64,000 nucleotides of DNA from Sanghuangporus weigelae (Eukaryota > Basidiomycota > Agaricomycetes > Hymenochaetales > Hymenochaetaceae). This document shows positions 31,443 to 40,854 of this stretch, in pieces. Position 1 is the first letter of the stretch. Each line of letters begins with the position of its first letter. The notes beneath the pieces were generated by a model. That model was not told the origin of the DNA. It searched no databases and saw only the letters and a program-made list of their open reading frames with translations. The stretch covers positions 1,891,501-1,955,500 of the forward strand of contig CP137326.1 in assembly GCA_033182465.1 (NCBI GenBank), written 5' to 3'. Both the position numbers and the translations under genes were made by a program.

Positions 31443-32964
31443 TGTTAGGGAGTAGGCCCGGGGTTACACCGGTTCGATCCTTTTGCCTAAGCAGTGGTAT
31501 GTTGTGCAGAGGTGATCTTATCTACCCACGTCTGGCTGTACCACGCGGTCCCTTACTAGCCTTCCTAGTCGCGGTCCAAGTTATGGATGCTTTCAGATAC
31601 GAGGTGATAGTAAAGCAGATTGAGATTTTCAAGAGGCGTGATAGTACAAAGCACACAGTAATAGCTCGCTGTAGGGCAAGCTTTACACCAGTGTGTCAAG
31701 AGAATCGAAAGATGGGGAAATGAGGGCCTAATTCTACAGCTATTTATGCTCTCAAATATTCCATTTTCCGTCCTATTTCTTACTCATCCTGTCTCCACTT
31801 TACTCCACTTTTCTCCACCTTTCTCCACTATTACATCTGTTCCTTTGTCATCCTGCTGCGCTTCACTCCACTTTGCTCCAATCTTTGTAAGGTCGTCTCC
31901 ACTATGACAGAATTCTGTGGAGTTGCTGACTGAGACAATAGAGGTGGTGTTCCGATGTGGAATGCGCCACTGTCAGTACTCCATAACGATGTCATTGCCG
32001 TCATTAAGTGGCATCTTTGCCCTTGGAGCGATGTAGGCTGCTCGGTATGTGATTCTTCGGAATTCATCTCGAGGTCCAGCGAGGGTAAGCATAACTCGCA
32101 CGTCCGTGTTAAGGTGTCGGGTCGGTGTAGAGTATGGTCCAAGGCATATCATGAACTGCATAAGCTCTGCTGGCAGGTTCTGCTGGGTTCTGGTGACTAG
32201 CCATGCTTTGCCTTCATATCGTATGTCTCGAATGTAATGCCATATCCTTCGTTGTATAAGGAGTTGTAATTGCTTGGTCTCCAGGTTCGCATCTCTTGGT
32301 AAATAAAGGTTTGCCTGTATCGTAGATGCTGGACATGGTGTGTGCAACTCCGGTCTATACCATCCAATCATTCTCCAAGTTATCGGGTTCGCAGTTCAAG
32401 GGGTCCGAGTTGTGATCGTGAGTTCCTCTCGTTTCTTGGGTACTATTGGGTTTGGTGGATTGGAATGCATTGTATCTTGAAGGTGTCGCTCGGTTTTGAT
32501 GTGACAGTCACGTGTACCAACTGTTGCCGTGCATACTATGTAGTATACTTCATAAAGGACCATGTAAACTCGTGCACAGACTTGACAGTGCTGAAATGCC
32601 AGTGAGGTCTCCATAAACCTTATTAGCCTTTAGCCTTTTAGCGTTTAGGCTTTAGTAGTTGTGCTTCTGGACTTCTAAGAAGTTTGATCGCTTCTTTTGA
32701 TCGAGGTCGCTCTGGTTGCTTGGTCGGCGGCGTTAGAGTGGTAGTCCGCGGTAATAGGCGGTCGGCGGTGTTAGCTGTTAGCGGGATTACGTATCCGCTT
32801 CGGTGCTTCTAGCGCTCGGGTGGTAACGGGTTACTGTTGCCTAGGCCGCTCGATCGCTTGGGCCCGTGATAGCTGGCTTGGTTACCGGTCGCGTTTGGAA
32901 AGCTGATCGTGTGGATCTGCTGATCGCGTCGATCCTGATGCAAGTTTTTGAATGGATCCTTTCA
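31443..32964. mobile_element. LTR-like insertion splitting a FunK1 gene, 5 bp target duplication
   Basis: The 1,522 bp insertion starts TGTTAGGGAGTAGG and ends in TTTCA. The 5 bp CTAAT occurs directly outside both ends (31438-31442 and 32965-32969), as expected for LTR retroelement integration. The first 113 bp are inverted-repeat partners of the neighbouring insertion's end at 31163-31276. A minus-strand open stretch at about 31973-32371 (APRAKMPLNDGNDIV) has no recognised family. No gag-pol parts are recognised, so it is best read as a long solo LTR or a non-autonomous LTR element. The perfect target duplication suggests moderate to recent age. Confidence 0.6.
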
Positions 32965-32969
32965 CTAAT

Positions 32970-33125
32970 ATGCCCATTAGACTCATCTTTACTCAGTATA
33001 TTTCCATACTCACTTTGTATGTTGTCCCCGATCACTTCTTTGAAGTGATCCAGGCTTGTTGCTTGAGATAAAGGATGATTCGATCCCATCATTATTACTC
33101 TGCGTATAAGATCTGCCATCTCAAA
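32970..33125 (-). pseudogene. FunK1 kinase relic, upstream half of the split gene
   Basis: The minus strand reads IRRVIMMG then SLDHFKEVIGDNIQSEYG, matching ICRAIIMELLRP and DLDQFKEAIRDIVLGEYS just before the intron of the intact FunK1 gene. The next expected sequence is found at 31277-31442, beyond the 1.5 kb insertion. It is a dead gene, truncated at its N-terminal side. Confidence 0.7.
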
Positions 33126-33410
33126 GCCCATATAATTCGTGTTTTAGTATGTATGGAAAAACCATAGCATCTCTGTTGGTCAATCTGTACATATGGGATC
33201 CTGAACCCACCAACAAATGCTGGGCAGTACAGCAGGATGATTCAGTAGCTCCAGGCAGTAGCTGTTTGACAACTTCAGCAATCTTTGTCAAGGTGTAAGC
33301 GCCTTGTGTGACAGATGAGGTGTGACGCAACGCGCGTGATGATGATTGGATGCACGTGACTCAAAAGACGAACACGTACACGTGCCGCCAATGCGGCCTC
33401 GCCCTCGTTC
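33126..33410. promoter_or_regulatory. Upstream region of the intact FunK1 gene
   Basis: 285 bp between a FunK1 relic and the intact FunK1 start. An open minus-strand stretch at 33121-33330 has no recognisable domain. No TATA box was identified with confidence. Confidence 0.35.
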
Positions 33411-35992
33411 TTGTTCTCATCCACCATGGCCGACAATAACTTACCGCCTCCTGTAACTCCCAAGAAAGGCAGAATACGCAAGCCTCTTAAAGCATCTGAC
33501 TTCGCAACACCGGCCGGGTATACCGTTTCATCTTATACTAGCTTCGAGGGTTTCATTGCGGATCCTCAAACTGTGGCAAAGTACAAGACGATCGATCTAC
33601 AGCTCGGGAAATTGATTCCTCTCGACGCCTTCCTACTTGGCTTAGGAGTGCCAGAAGAAAGCTTGAAGACGGAGGATCCCTCTATCAGCTCTATCGCATC
33701 GAGTGAAGAAGTTCTGAAGAAGCGGGACGAGTACTGCGCAAAGGTGACCGGAGAGGTGCAACGATATCGGACGTTTTGCGATTACTCGAACTATATTATT
33801 TCGAAATTCGAAACCAAGCGCATTCTTTTTGCTCGAAACGATCCGAGGCTCCTCGAGGGACTATGCTCACTCTCTTTAAAGCCTGACGTTGTCGCCATTG
33901 GCAGCAATCGGCCCGACGTTGCGAGCGGTCAGTGGAGGAACTTTTCCGCTCGAGGACCAGTCAAGAAACAGGTTTCATGGGTGTGGAAGGACGTGAATAT
34001 TGTAGCAGAGTTCAAGAAGCATCATGAAGTGATAGAATGCCCAGAGACAGTAGTCATGTGGACGCTCCATCCCATATCTCATTTGGCCAACGAAACAAAA
34101 GTTTCAGCAGATCAGCACAGGGAGGCTGATTCTCGTGACCATGATATTACTGCTGCAGTTTCGCAATCATCGGCAAGTCGAAGAGGCGTGACTGGTTCTC
34201 ATAACAAGGCTACTCCAGCTGCTCCCACCTTGCATTCGACATCGAAGTCCGGTTCTCGGGATAGCGATAGCGGCGCTATCGGTGTACCAGCAGGACCCGT
34301 GATACCAGTCCCGCCAATGTCGACTTCTATGTCCGTCGCGACCTCAATTTCAGAAGGGAGAAAGAGGATGATAGAAGAAGACGATGAAAGGGATATCGAA
34401 TCTCTAAAAAAGCTTAGACTTCGGCCATCGAAAAAAAAACCCATTATGCGTCATGATCTGATAGTCGACGGTGCGAAGTATGCCTTGGAGCAGCTGTCGT
34501 TCGTGCCTAATCGACGGCACGCACTCGAATTCCTCATATTGGACGGTACATTATTTCTGGCGTATTATGATCGATCTGGACCGGTCTATTCGTATCCCTT
34601 CTACTTCGCCCAAGACATATACCGTTTCGTACTGCTTATGAAAAGGGTCGCCGAAATGAACAGTTGGGAAATGGGCTTCCTCGAGAATTTGAAAGAGGCC
34701 GAAGTCCCAGCAACCGACATCGTTGAGGAGTTATTGTCCCAGGTCAAGAAAGAATCGCCAGCGAGCCCCAGCTCGTCGACATTCTCTCCCGACTCCGCAA
34801 CTGGAGACGTACCTGTCGACATCCTCCAGGCTGTAAATGCCATAAAGTCGGGGGAGCACTTGTTTACACTGAAAATTGACATGATCGTGGTATATCTGAT
34901 ATCAGAAATAGGAGGGCGTCGTCCGTATGGGCTGGTCAGTAGGGGAACGGCAGTGTATCTGTCGTATTTTCCCGAAAGGAGAGCTCTCGTTGCGGTCAAA
35001 ATCAGTTGGCCTGCAGCAAGACGGCTTTCGGAGGTGGAGATATTGAATAAAGCGCGGGCCGTGCTGCGGAAGGTCGATGCGGATCCTAATTTCAAGAAGA
35101 AATACGGTGATAGGAATCTCGAGGACTCCTTGCCTGTCATAATCGGACAAAAGGACATCGACGATCTGAAGAAAGAATTGTCATTCAGATGGGCGACGCA
35201 GGAGTTCTATACGAACTTTGACGAAGCGTGGAATCGAATTTGCCGAGCAATAATCATGGAACTCCTCCGTCCTTTGTTTTCAGTAACGGATCTGGATCAA
35301 TTCAAGGAAGCGATTCGGGATATTGTGCTAGGTGAGTATAGTAGCCATCGGATGATTCTTGTTGAGCTGATGGCCTTTCCTGCCCAGCCCATCATTTCCT
35401 GTTTATCAGCGAAGCCCGAATTCTCCACCGCGATATTAGTCTTCATAACCTCATGGTTCGCTATAATGGTCCTGACAAGATCCATGGTGTTCTCATTGAT
35501 TTTGACCTGGCCTCGTTGGGTTTACCGACTCCCGAAGGACACTTTGGAAGGCGAACGGGAACTCGTCCGTACATGTCAATAGATTTGCTCGAGACAGAAA
35601 CTCCTCTCCATCTTGAAAGGCATGATTGGGAGTCGTTCTTTTACGTCATTTGCTGGATCGCATCCCATTATTCTAACGGCGATCAAGTCGAAACTGAGGC
35701 ATTTAAAGAGTGGAACGAACCCGATGATAATAAGCTCAGATCTACCAAGGAAGCGTTGTTATTCGGGCATAGCAAACCGAACCTGAACGTCCTATTTACG
35801 GAATCCTATAAGCCTCTAATCATGTCGTGGATGGACGACTTTCAGTCGATGTTTCTCTTTGCTGATCAAGCAAGGAAGAAGTTCGAGCGTGTAAAAGCAG
35901 CAAACCCTGAAGATGACTCGCTTGTATTCGATGAGGAGACACTTGGTGGCCATGTTACCTGGGAGAAGTTTTGGGGGATTATAAAACAGTGA
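33411..35992 (+). CDS. FunK1-family (fungal kinase 1) protein kinase
   Basis: FunK1 kinases are divergent protein kinases expanded in Agaricomycetes; their substrates are unknown. Two exons, 33411-35331 and 35388-35992, join in frame to 841 residues; the ATG at 33426 (MADNNLPPPVTP) is an alternative start. The N-terminal ~210 residues form the conserved FunK1 N-domain (LIPLDAFLLGLGVPEES, CDYSNYIISKFETKRIL). A Ser/Arg-rich variable linker follows, with a basic stretch (LKKLRLRPSKKKP) that could be a nuclear localisation signal. The C-terminal kinase part shows the catalytic loop EARILHRDISLHNLMV, the Mg-binding site GVLIDFDLAS (DFD instead of DFG), GTRPYMSIDLL, and HDWESFFYVICWIASHYSNG. The intron acceptor was fixed by comparison with the relic at 37000-37370. 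Neighbouring copies are all broken. Confidence 0.9.
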
Positions 35993-36487
35993 TTTTAGCA
36001 GAGCGACTCTAGTTTCACAGGTTCCTACTTATTTTTATATGAATCTCTTCTCTTTTTTAACCCTTCAATACAACGCGACTCTAATCGCTACCTGTGTATT
36101 TTGTCATCTGCTTTGCTTAACTGTTTTGCATCAGTGTCATGTACTGTACTAATAGAGCATTCCTGTAATATGCATTTCACCCACCGACGACCTGGACACA
36201 ATCTATCTACAATTTTATGTACCATTTGAGTGGTTATACTCGTTTTTTCGACGATCTGAAGTCATTTCGTGATCGAAAACCTCGGGATAGTAGTAATCAT
36301 CCTGTGCATTAGGAACCTTTCAACGCCTGTAGTACGCTTCGGGCCATGCTTTAACATTAATTTCCAGAGATGAAGGGATGCTAAGCGCGCCAATGCTGAT
36401 CGTTCATTAATAAACCGATTGTATCATTATTACTGGAGAATCTCAGTGCCTACGAGTACTACTTCGGATGGCAAAACAGCCTACGAA
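35993..36487. other. Intergenic between two FunK1 copies
   Basis: About 500 bp containing the 3' flanks of two convergent FunK1 copies. No feature was recognised. Confidence 0.4.
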
Positions 36488-37380
36488 TTAAGTACGCGAT
36501 GCAGACAATAAATCCCATCCTACAGGACCCTGTCCACCGCAGTCCACCATCATTTCTCTAAAATCTGCCAGAATTTGTCCCAAGTAACGCGACTTTTCAA
36601 GGTTTGCAGCCTTAGCACGCTCAAATTTCTTCCTTGCTTGGTCGGCAGCGAGAAACATCGACTGCATATCTTGAATCCACATGCAGATTAGTGGCTTATA
36701 GAAGTCTGTGAAGAATAAGATGCCCAAGTTTGGTCGGGAAAGCCCGAATAGCACCGATTGTTTCACTTCACTGAGTGTCTCGTCATCGTCTGCGTCCCAT
36801 GTTTTGAGAGCATTCGTCTGTATTTCGGTGCCATTCGAATAGTGGGTCCAAATCCAGCAAACGACGTAAAAGAACGACTCCCAACCAAACTTTTCGAGGT
36901 GTGGAGGGGTTTCTTTCCCAAGCAGATCTATTGCCATGAAACGACGAGTCGCAGTTTGCCTTCCATGTTGTTCTGCGTCTCTCGCTCCGTTCCCCGACAG
37001 AAGCCAGATCAAAATCAATCAAGACTCCATGTACAGCGCCGTCATTATACCATCAAGTTATGGAGGCTGATATCACGATGGAGAATTCGTGCTTCGCTAT
37101 TGAACAAGAAATGGTGCGCCATTTCGAGGAAACAGTCAAAGTGAGACACCAGACGAGAATTAGACGCACCTCGTACTATGTCCCGGATGGCTTCCTTGAA
37201 ATGATCCAGGTTCGTCAATTCAAATATTGGATGAAGACGCTCCATGACTATTACACGGCAGATGCGATTCCCAGTCTCGTCGAAATCTTTGTAATATTCC
37301 ATTGTTCTGCAATGGAAACACTGTTCTCCCTTCAGATTATCGATCTTTCTCGCTAATTCATCCATCACGAAAGGCTCCGC
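36488..37380 (-). pseudogene. FunK1 kinase pseudogene, convergent with the intact copy
   Basis: The minus strand carries the C-terminal half of a FunK1 kinase: ICRVIVMERLHPIFELTNL, EARILHRDISLHNLMV, GVLIDFDLAS, FMAIDLLGKETPPHLEKFGW and SFFYVVCWIWTHYSNG. The N-terminal domain is absent. After LHNLMV a stop lies in frame, and after FDLAS the reading frame changes near 36980. The intron acceptor equivalent to that of the intact gene appears lost. The C-terminus ends in unrelated residues. It is clearly non-functional. Confidence 0.85.
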
Positions 37381-37506
37381 AAGGCTCTTGTCCTATATTT
37401 GACTACGATCAGGAAGCGTCGAGCTTCAAGAGGTTTTATTTCTGACGAGGAGATATTTGGCAGTGAGGTCACCTGTGAGAAGTTTTCGGCAGTGATAAAT
37501 CAGTGA
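37374..37506 (+). pseudogene. FunK1 C-terminal tail relic
   Basis: The plus strand reads FISDEEIFGSEVTCEKFSAV, then INQ and stop, matching the tail of the intact FunK1 (FDEETLGGHVTWEKFWGI, IKQ, stop). Only the last ~45 codons remain. Confidence 0.65.
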
Positions 37507-37817
37507 TAGTAGCTGAGCAACATCATTATCACATACTCCCAGGATACATAGATTAGGCATAGCAGGTACATTCTCTTCGTCGTTTGAAATATATTTGAAC
37601 TATGCTTTATCCATAGCCTACAGAGAGGAAAGGAGACACAGCTTGCAAGGGGAAAACAAGGATAACATCCCAGGAGGTCATATCCATAAATAAGCCGATT
37701 GCAGCATCTAAGCATCTACGAGTTACAGCTCGAATAACAAGACAACTTCCGAATGATGTGTACGACGCAGACGATATACCCGATCTCCCAAGACCCTGAC
37801 CTCCCTAGTCCACATTA
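37507..37817. other. Intergenic among FunK1 relics
   Basis: About 310 bp with no recognisable gene. Confidence 0.35.
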
Positions 37818-37935
37818 TTGCGCCAAAATATCCCAGAGCTTGTCCCAAATAACATGGCCGCCGAGTGTCTCGTCATCAAAATCCTCAGTATTTGCGTTCT
37901 CAGTCACTTTGGACTCCCACCCTTTCTGCATTTTG
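37818..37935 (-). pseudogene. FunK1 C-terminal tail relic, opposite strand
   Basis: The minus strand encodes NTEDFDDETLGGHVIWDKL then WDILAQ and stop, again the FunK1 tail. Upstream kinase sequence is not present. With the plus-strand tail 300 bp away it records two more lost FunK1 copies. Confidence 0.65.
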
Positions 37936-38523
37936 CATGGTCATATGCTATCTTATTTTAAATCGAAGGAGGCAGGAGAGTTGGATGTGCATGAAAGGAC
38001 CGGTGAAAGGACGGCAAGTGTCAGCGGAACACAACTCACTTGATGACTTCAGGATGTAAATGCGTAGTTCGTTTTTTGGATGGGCCAGTCCATTCCTTAT
38101 GCTTGTGAAGGATTTTCGCGTGTCAACGATATCATACATTGATATTACATTCTTCACACAATGCGGAACAAGAGTATTTGAGAATCACTGTACATGCAAC
38201 AAGAATGTTCTGAAATTATCACAATCGCCTAACGGAGCCAAGACGAATAATAGGCAAGAGAATGGAAGTGCCAGGAAAGAAAATGGTGATGAAATAGGTA
38301 TCACGATTGATTTGTATATGTATCGTATCTATAAACGCGAGGTAATGAAACCAAGAAGAGAAGGGCGCAGTAATTACAAGAATGGCAGGCGAAGTTACTA
38401 GTAGTATACATGGACACAGACATGCATTACTGTTCAACATGAGCAGCGACAGGATTAGATGCGCAAGGAAATGAGAGAATAAGAATACAGACGTGACTAC
38501 TCCGTGCTTTTTGTCAAGGCGAT
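37936..38523. other. Intergenic
   Basis: About 590 bp between FunK1 relics and the CCCH gene. If the last intron of that gene is spliced at 38589, its C-terminus could extend into this region. Otherwise nothing is seen. Confidence 0.3.
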
Positions 38524-40854
38524 TCAGCGGAAAAGATCTATTGGGCTGTTAGAATATGTAACAAAACTCAGAACGCGGATACGCACCATGCCTGGCAGAC
38601 TCAGGGGCGTACTAACAGGAGAAGACGGAGAGGACTTAGCGCGAGCACCGTCAAAGTCTTGGCGAGAGGATGAAGTAAGCACAATTCCCTTCTTCTCGTC
38701 CTTGAAATCAGCTAACTCGTCCTTGCCACCATCATCTCTATCTCCGTGTGCAGCGATGGCTGGAGAGAGATCATTCACAGGGCGCTTGATGTCAGAGTCA
38801 CCAGCATTAGTTGCCTTCGCGATACTGTACGCTTGCAGACTTAGTGCGAGCATCTTGTCTCCGCCTTTCCTTGACAATAACGGCTTAGTCTGATCATTTG
38901 CATGTAAAATGCTCGAAGCAGAGTGCGCTCTGTTCTTCATAACTTCAGCAGCAGCAAGACCAGCATTTTCAGAGTTCGGAATACGCTCTCCGACTGTCAG
39001 AGTAGGGATAAGCTAAGAGAGATACAACCATGCGTATGGGATTCACTGACTCGACTCAAAAGGATTTTTGAAGGATGCTCGTCTCAAGAAGAGAGCAGAG
39101 GTGTCCTCAGAATGACGGCGTTGTTCGGTTTCTAAGTCCAAAGAACGAATGTCAATCAGATTCAAAGATAGTAATTCGAGAGCAAACCTACTTTCAGTAC
39201 CAATCTTCACACCACCTCCGACGACGCGCCAATTTATTGGATAAAAATTGCCCGACTTGGGTTTAGTCTCCTTCGCCTCATTTCTTGGACTACCTCGAAT
39301 GTCGGGTTTATCAAAACTATTCGTTGTCTTCTGCTCTTTCTCGGGTTTAGTAGATCCAGAATATTTCCGAGCTGTCGATGGCGTTTTAGCAGGAGGGTTA
39401 GGCGAAGCGAGTGAGTGACTGCTATGAAATCAACACGGAGGTCGAAGATTTATTCGCTCCTCAGAATCCGAGAGCTACAGGTAAAGAAGAGAAATAACGC
39501 ACAAGTTGCATTCGTCACCTTTCTGACATTTTCCAGTCTCACGGAAGTATTTACACGGTTTGCCTTTTTGTTACAAAGTATCGCATCACTAAGACCTCGC
39601 GTGACGAAATGTGTTTATGAAAGCGCTTACTACGGTATAGAGGACTTTCCGGAGATGTGGGATCGATAGATGCATCAGGCTGGGAGAAGGCCCTCGCTCG
39701 ACCCGGTTGACTCTTTTGCGTATTGACGCTTATACGTCTCGCTGGACTCCGCACCGTACTCATCGGAATTCCAGGGTACACGGGCACTGCGAATGGAACA
39801 TGCACGATTTGCAAGGGTACGGGTGACGTGGGAGAATACATCGACGTTGAGATAGGCGGGCGTGGGGAGAAAGGCATGTTCAAGCTTAGACAGTCAGGAG
39901 ACAGCGGACTGTGGGCCTGAATCTTGGCTGGCATATAGTCGCGAGGAGCACGCGAGTATGCCGATAGAGGAGATAGTGGGGAAAGAGGAAGAGGTGGCGG
40001 AGGCCGCATATTGCCGCGCATAGGTAGGTGTCCGTACACATCGATTCCTGGCGTCGCACAAGGCGATAATGGAGTCGCAGGAGGCCCCTCCGAAAATCCT
40101 GAGGACGCCGTTGAAGGAGTCTGCACATCGGCGCCATCAATATTGAATCGCGTGCGCACTGGTGTCCTAATCTCGGATACTTCAGTATCAAACTCTTCCG
40201 CGTCTGACTCGCCTTTGGGGGCATTTACTGGCGTTGAGGGAGGTGCACGATGAGGTGGTGGAGTCGTTGGGAAGTAAGACGAAATCACTGGCGATGGAGC
40301 CGATACCACATCATTTGCATTTACGGGAGTCTTAGGCGAAGGTAGCACGTGAAGGTAACTACACCGTTCACCGTAGATGCATTTTCCGAGTATGAAGTTC
40401 CGACACGGGCGAGCTTACAAACGTTCCATCACTCAGTACATGCTCAATAATGTGAAGAGGCAAAACAATGCTCACTTCGATACTTCGGATGATCCTCAGG
40501 CTTCGCCTTCCATGTGCCATCTAAATCTCTCACATCTGCATCGTCGTCCGTGCCCTTATCCGAATCAAGCTCGGGTACGTCCTCAAGAAGACTCAAATCT
40601 GATGACTCTCTACTCGTAGCGAACATCTGCGCCGGGTGTTTGAACCGACACCAATACCCATCTCTACATTTCCCGCCAAGAAAGAATCGACACGGTTTCG
40701 TCCGGAGGGTAGCTTGAGGATTCTTCAGCGCCTCATACTGCTCTGGTGTCGCTATAATATGTGCAAAGTCGCATTCGTCGGCTGAGAGTGGACAATCGTT
40801 TGTCTGGAAAAATAGACACGGTTTCGCTGGAGGTATGATGTCCTCAGTAGCCAT
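38524..40854 (-). CDS. Triple CCCH zinc-finger protein, probable RNA-binding
   Basis: Three CCCH fingers (C-x7-C-x5/6-C-x3-H) stand near the N-terminus: CLFFQTNDCPLSADECDFAH, then CRFFLGGKCRDGYWCRFKH, both in exon 1 (40476-40854), and CRNFILGKCIYGERCSYLH at the start of exon 2 (about 39631-40413). Such fingers usually bind single-stranded RNA. After them comes a long Pro/Ser/Thr-rich disordered region (VHVPFAVPVYPGIP, many SPxSP motifs) and then about three further exons (roughly 39192-39420, 39060-39125, 38589-39000). The junction between exons 2 and 3 does not keep frame with the best splice sites, so that part of the model is uncertain; a base error or a weak alternative donor could explain it. 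The C-terminus (SLQAYSIAKATNAGDSD) is unfamiliar. Target RNAs are unknown. Confidence 0.7.

Noticed and set aside
31463-31500. Possible tRNA or SINE promoter (GGTTCGATCC B-box-like sequence)
   Set aside because: No matching A box lies at the right distance upstream and no cloverleaf can be folded. It is part of an LTR-like end.
33121-33330. Minus-strand open stretch upstream of the intact FunK1 gene, possible further FunK1 exon
   Set aside because: No FunK1 motif could be matched. It may be unrelated intergenic sequence.
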